49,066 bases of DNA from positions 1 to 49,066 of the forward strand of contig JAHBWC010000069.1 in assembly GCA_019637225.1 (NCBI GenBank). The letters are read 5' to 3'. This document shows, in pieces, positions 46,454 through 49,066 of this stretch (its first letter is position 1; each line of letters opens with the position of its first letter). The notes under the pieces are model-generated. The model saw nothing but the letters and a program-made list of their open reading frames with translations. It had not been told where the DNA came from and made no database searches. The position numbers and the translations under genes are program-made. The DNA is from Labilithrix sp. (GTDB taxonomy: Bacteria; Myxococcota_A; Polyangia; Polyangiales; Polyangiaceae).

Positions 46454-49066
46454 TCACTCGCTGGGGACGCAGTCGTAGAGCTGCCGCCACTGGTAGAGGA
46501 TGGGCGCCACGATGCCGTTCGAGTTGAACGTCATGTAGACGCGAAGCCACGCCCTCGAGGGCTGCGGCGGCCCAGGGGGATCGTTCTGGAGGTGGTACGA
46601 GACGGGGAGCGGGTTGCCGACCCCGTCCCTGTCCCACTGCCACGCGAGCGGCCCGGTGATGGGGCTGTTGACGGGAGTCGCGGTGCCCGCGCTGACGGTC
46701 GCCGGAGCGCCCGGCGGAGGAGGAGGTGGAAGCGTCGCGGGATCGTCCGCCGTCGCCGCGCGGAACTCGAGCGACGCGCCGACGGCGACCTGCGCCTGCC
46801 ACTGGAAGAGCTGCCACTGCACGCGATGCCCCGACGGGCACACGCCCTGGTAGTCGCGGTAGTACGTCACGCTCGACGGGGTCGGCGGCGGAGGGGGCGG
46901 AGGCGGAGGCGCGGGCGGCGTCCCGAGGCAGGCCGTCAGCTGGAAGATCTGGTAGGCGAGGGCCTTCTCTTCGGCGGTCAGCGCGGGCCCCGGATTGCCT
47001 GCCGTGAAGCCGGCGCACACGCCGGGGAACTTGTTGGTCGTAGCGGTATCGGCGCCGGGCTGCCGGGCCTGCGAGACGTGCATCGCGTTGACGATCACGC
47101 GACCGCACGTCGATCCCGCGCCGAGCGGGGTGTCGAAGGAGTAGCTCAGCGAGTGGTTGCCCGCCGGCGCCGCGGCCCACTCGTCGGGCGCCGGCGCTGT
47201 CCAGGTCGAGAGGCCCCGGATGAACTCCGTTACGCCCGTCCCCGCGACGAGGAACTCCATCTTCGGCTGATCGACCTGGATGTACGGCGCCGCGAACGTC
47301 GTCATCGCGTTGTTCGCCTGCAGGAAGTCGTGGAGCGCCGCCTGGCGCGCGTTGCCGTTCAGCACCCTCGCCTTCGAGGGGACGTTGCCCCAGTTGTTCA
47401 TGTTGGCGGCGGGAGCGTTGGTCGCGATGACGGCGGTGTTGTTCCAGGGCGCCTGTCCGTTGCGCGTGAGGCCGTCGGCGGCCCAGTGGTCGACGAAGAG
47501 GCGGCCGCCGCCGTCGGCGTACGACATCACGCGCGAGAGGTCGCTGCCCGCGCCGCTCGACATGCCCGCCCACGCGCCGCTGCTCGCGTCGCAGCTGCCG
47601 AGCACGGCGTCGTAGGCGTTGATGCGACCACCGCTCGCCCAGAGGAGGCTCGCCGCGGGCGAAGACGCCCCGAGCCCCGAGCTCACGTTCGGCGGGTTGT
47701 ACGTCGTATCCGTCTGCATGCCGGTCGAGCGGTAGACGTGGAAGCGCCTCGGCGTCGTCGTCCAGTTCGCGGCCGTGGGCGCGACGAACTCGGAGTCGCT
47801 CACGCCGAGGCGACGGAACAGGCACTCGAGCGTCTCTTTCTGGCCCATCACGAAGGCCAGCTTCGGGATCTTCACGGAGATGCCGTCGGCCATGTTGCGC
47901 GGCATGCGCGCGTTGCCGTCGGTGACGCTCGTCGTTCCACACGCGGCGACGTTGCCGATGCTGAACTGCCGGCGCCAGCGCCCCGACTGGATGACGAGCG
48001 TCTGGCCGGGGCCGGGCACCGCGTTGTAGATCGTGAACGCGCCGTTCGACGCGGAGTAGTCGAACGCGAGCGCCGGCGACGCGACCGAGCTGCACGAGTC
48101 GCAGGCGGGCGGACCTGCGCTCGGGTTGTCGGCGAGCGTCGTGAGCGGCCCGGCCGGCTGGAAGACGTGGATGTTTCCGAGCCGAAGGTTATTGCCGTAC
48201 GGATTCGCCGGGCTCTGAAGGCCGGAGGGATCGTAGACCGTCCCGGTGATCCGCGTGTCGCACGCGCCGCAGGCGGCGCAGCCCGGAGCTCCGTCGACCT
48301 TCGCGGCCGACGCGTTGTTCTGGCAGCGAGGCTCGGCGATGTCGCGCTGCCCGGCGTTGACGAGCGCCTGGTTGTTGCCGCTGATCGAACAGCCGACGAC
48401 GTTGGTGCACTTGCCCGGCTGAAGCCCGGTCGCGCCCACGTTGACCGTGCAGTCCGCGGTCGGGTGGGACGCGGTGCAGCCGTTCTCGACCGCGTTGGTG
48501 ATGTTCACGCCGAGGATCGTGTTCGGCGGCACGGCGGCCGAGCCGCGGTTGCAGACCGGGATGACCGGAGCTCCGGCGGCGTACTCGCAAGCCGCGCCGA
48601 TCTGGAGATCGACGCCGCCGGCGCCCGGATCGTAGTAGCCCTCACCGCCGTTCCACACGCACGTGTTGGAGGCGACGTTGCAACGAAAGTCCTGCTGGCA
48701 GACGCTGTGGTCGACGATGCCGCCGGGCGCGCACGCCCCGCCATGGACGTTCACCGCGCCGCCGCACGTCGAGTCACCGTTCGGCGCACTGACGAAGGTG
48801 CCCGGCCCGATCGCGCTGCCGGTCGGAATCGTCAGCCCGCCATCCGCGAGGATGAAGCCGGGCCCCGCGTCGAGCCCGGCGGGATCGTCGGGGGTGTAGT
48901 GGCAGTAGGGGTCGCAATCGTCGATCCCCACCGGACACGGCCCCGGAGTCCCGAGCGCCTGGATGCCGACGCCGCCGGCGCCCGCGGGGCGGATCGGGAG
49001 CGACCGCTTCGTCAGCTGACCGTCGAGGCAGTCGCCCCACGCGCCGTTCGGCTGGCAGGTGCGCGT
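46454..49066 (-). CDS. Large Cys-rich surface protein, 5' end cut by window
   Basis: 870 codons are visible; the frame stays open to the right edge, so the N-terminus is missing (GTG 48931 is internal). The start of the visible part (TCQPNGAWGDCLDGQL, then DDCDPYCHYTPDD) has the G.W..C cysteine pattern of myxobacterial surface proteins. Further on, TRITGTVYDPSGLQSPANPY, LGNIHVFQP and SNGAFTIYNAVPGPGQTLVI look like a carboxypeptidase-regulatory-like beta sandwich (about 270-370). The C-terminal third contains a Pro-rich stretch (APPPPPPPPPTPSS), a second linker (LPPPPPPGAP) and a beta-rich end (RAWLRVYMTFNSNG, LYQWRQLYDC). No catalytic motif recognised. Probably a secreted or anchored matrix protein; the downstream lipoprotein may be a partner. 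Confidence 0.8.
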   Translation of the reverse strand, partial: TRTCQPNGAWGDCLDGQLTKRSLPIRPAGAGGVGIQALGTPGPCPVGIDDCDPYCHYTPDDPAGLDAGPGFILADGGLTIPTGSAIGPGTFVSAPNGDSTCGGAVNVHGGACAPGGIVDHSVCQQDFRCNVASNTCVWNGGEGYYDPGAGGVDLQIGAACEYAAGAPVIPVCNRGSAAVPPNTILGVNITNAVENGCTASHPTADCTVNVGATGLQPGKCTNVVGCSISGNNQALVNAGQRDIAEPRCQNNASAAKVDGAPGCAACGACDTRITGTVYDPSGLQSPANPYGNNLRLGNIHVFQPAGPLTTLADNPSAGPPACDSCSSVASPALAFDYSASNGAFTIYNAVPGPGQTLVIQSGRWRRQFSIGNVAACGTTSVTDGNARMPRNMADGISVKIPKLAFVMGQKETLECLFRRLGVSDSEFVAPTAANWTTTPRRFHVYRSTGMQTDTTYNPPNVSSGLGASSPAASLLWASGGRINAYDAVLGSCDASSGAWAGMSSGAGSDLSRVMSYADGGGRLFVDHWAADGLTRNGQAPWNNTAVIATNAPAANMNNWGNVPSKARVLNGNARQAALHDFLQANNAMTTFAAPYIQVDQPKMEFLVAGTGVTEFIRGLSTWTAPAPDEWAAAPAGNHSLSYSFDTPLGAGSTCGRVIVNAMHVSQARQPGADTATTNKFPGVCAGFTAGNPGPALTAEEKALAYQIFQLTACLGTPPAPPPPPPPPPTPSSVTYYRDYQGVCPSGHRVQWQLFQWQAQVAVGASLEFRAATADDPATLPPPPPPGAPATVSAGTATPVNSPITGPLAWQWDRDGVGNPLPVSYHLQNDPPGPPQPSRAWLRVYMTFNSNGIVAPILYQWRQLYDCVPSE

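Noticed and set aside
1..49066. tRNA, rRNA, prophage, insertion sequence or plasmid origin
   Set aside because: No cloverleaf-like segment, rRNA core sequence, transposase, integrase or phage structural motif was recognised on either strand. A covariance-model scan would settle small RNAs.

Overview
The window is uniformly GC-rich, and its codon third positions are almost all G or C. It is packed with lipoproteins that have short Ser/Gly/Asp-rich linkers, sulfatase-modifying-factor-like proteins, an IgGFc-binding-like lipoprotein, Cys-rich surface proteins, eukaryote-like Ser/Thr kinases and many paralogous signalling proteins. This mix points to a myxobacterium (Myxococcota, probably the Polyangiales/Sorangium-Sandaracinus-Labilithrix side). 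That assignment is inferred from gene content. No rRNA, tRNA, CRISPR array, IS element or prophage was recognised.

Layout. (1) 1-5044: the tail of a penicillin-acylase-like gene, two lipoproteins, an alpha/beta hydrolase and a flavin-containing monooxygenase. (2) 5288-7750 and 13300-21348: two blocks of partner-switching and phosphorelay genes. Together they encode two nearly identical RsbR-type HAMP-STAS proteins, an RsbS, two RsbT-type kinases, an RsbX-like and an RsbU-like phosphatase, an Hpt protein, a CheB whose catalytic Ser and His are substituted, a stand-alone receiver, a LuxR-type response regulator, an slr1658/slr1659-like pair and a CheA-like kinase. (3) Between the blocks, 7772-13131: an HMG-CoA reductase lacking the C-terminal flap with its catalytic His, two paralogous DUF2378/V4R-like proteins, a heme-oxygenase-fold (diiron oxidase-like) protein, a Tat-exported cytokinin-dehydrogenase-like FAD oxidase and a DMATS-type aromatic prenyltransferase. 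(4) 21454-38014: an IgGFc-binding-like lipoprotein, a photolyase, a lectin-like lipoprotein, a GH44 glucanase lipoprotein overlapping a TolC-like gene, a plant-type FabI, a SUMF1-like protein, a beta-barrel protein, a kinase-receiver hybrid, an ABC auxiliary lipoprotein and an AI-2E/PerM family transporter. (5) 38058-49066: an acidic hypothetical protein, a Ser/Thr kinase with HEAT-like repeats, a collagen-like lipoprotein with a DUF1554 lectin-like end, a second SUMF1-like lipoprotein, a CobW-family GTPase, a lipoprotein, and a large Cys-rich surface protein cut by the window edge.

How they may work together. The strongest candidate for an undescribed system is the composite at 5288-21348. 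A stressosome-type RsbR/S/T/X/U module sits next to Hpt, receiver and CheA-like parts, with no chemoreceptor or CheR nearby. The HMG-CoA reductase lies at the head of one stressosome-type operon. The metabolic genes between the two RsbR copies (mevalonate-type reductase, prenyltransferase, oxidases) look like a small prenylated-metabolite locus under, or at least embedded in, stress signalling. The gene-family calls are mostly secure. The joint function is inference.
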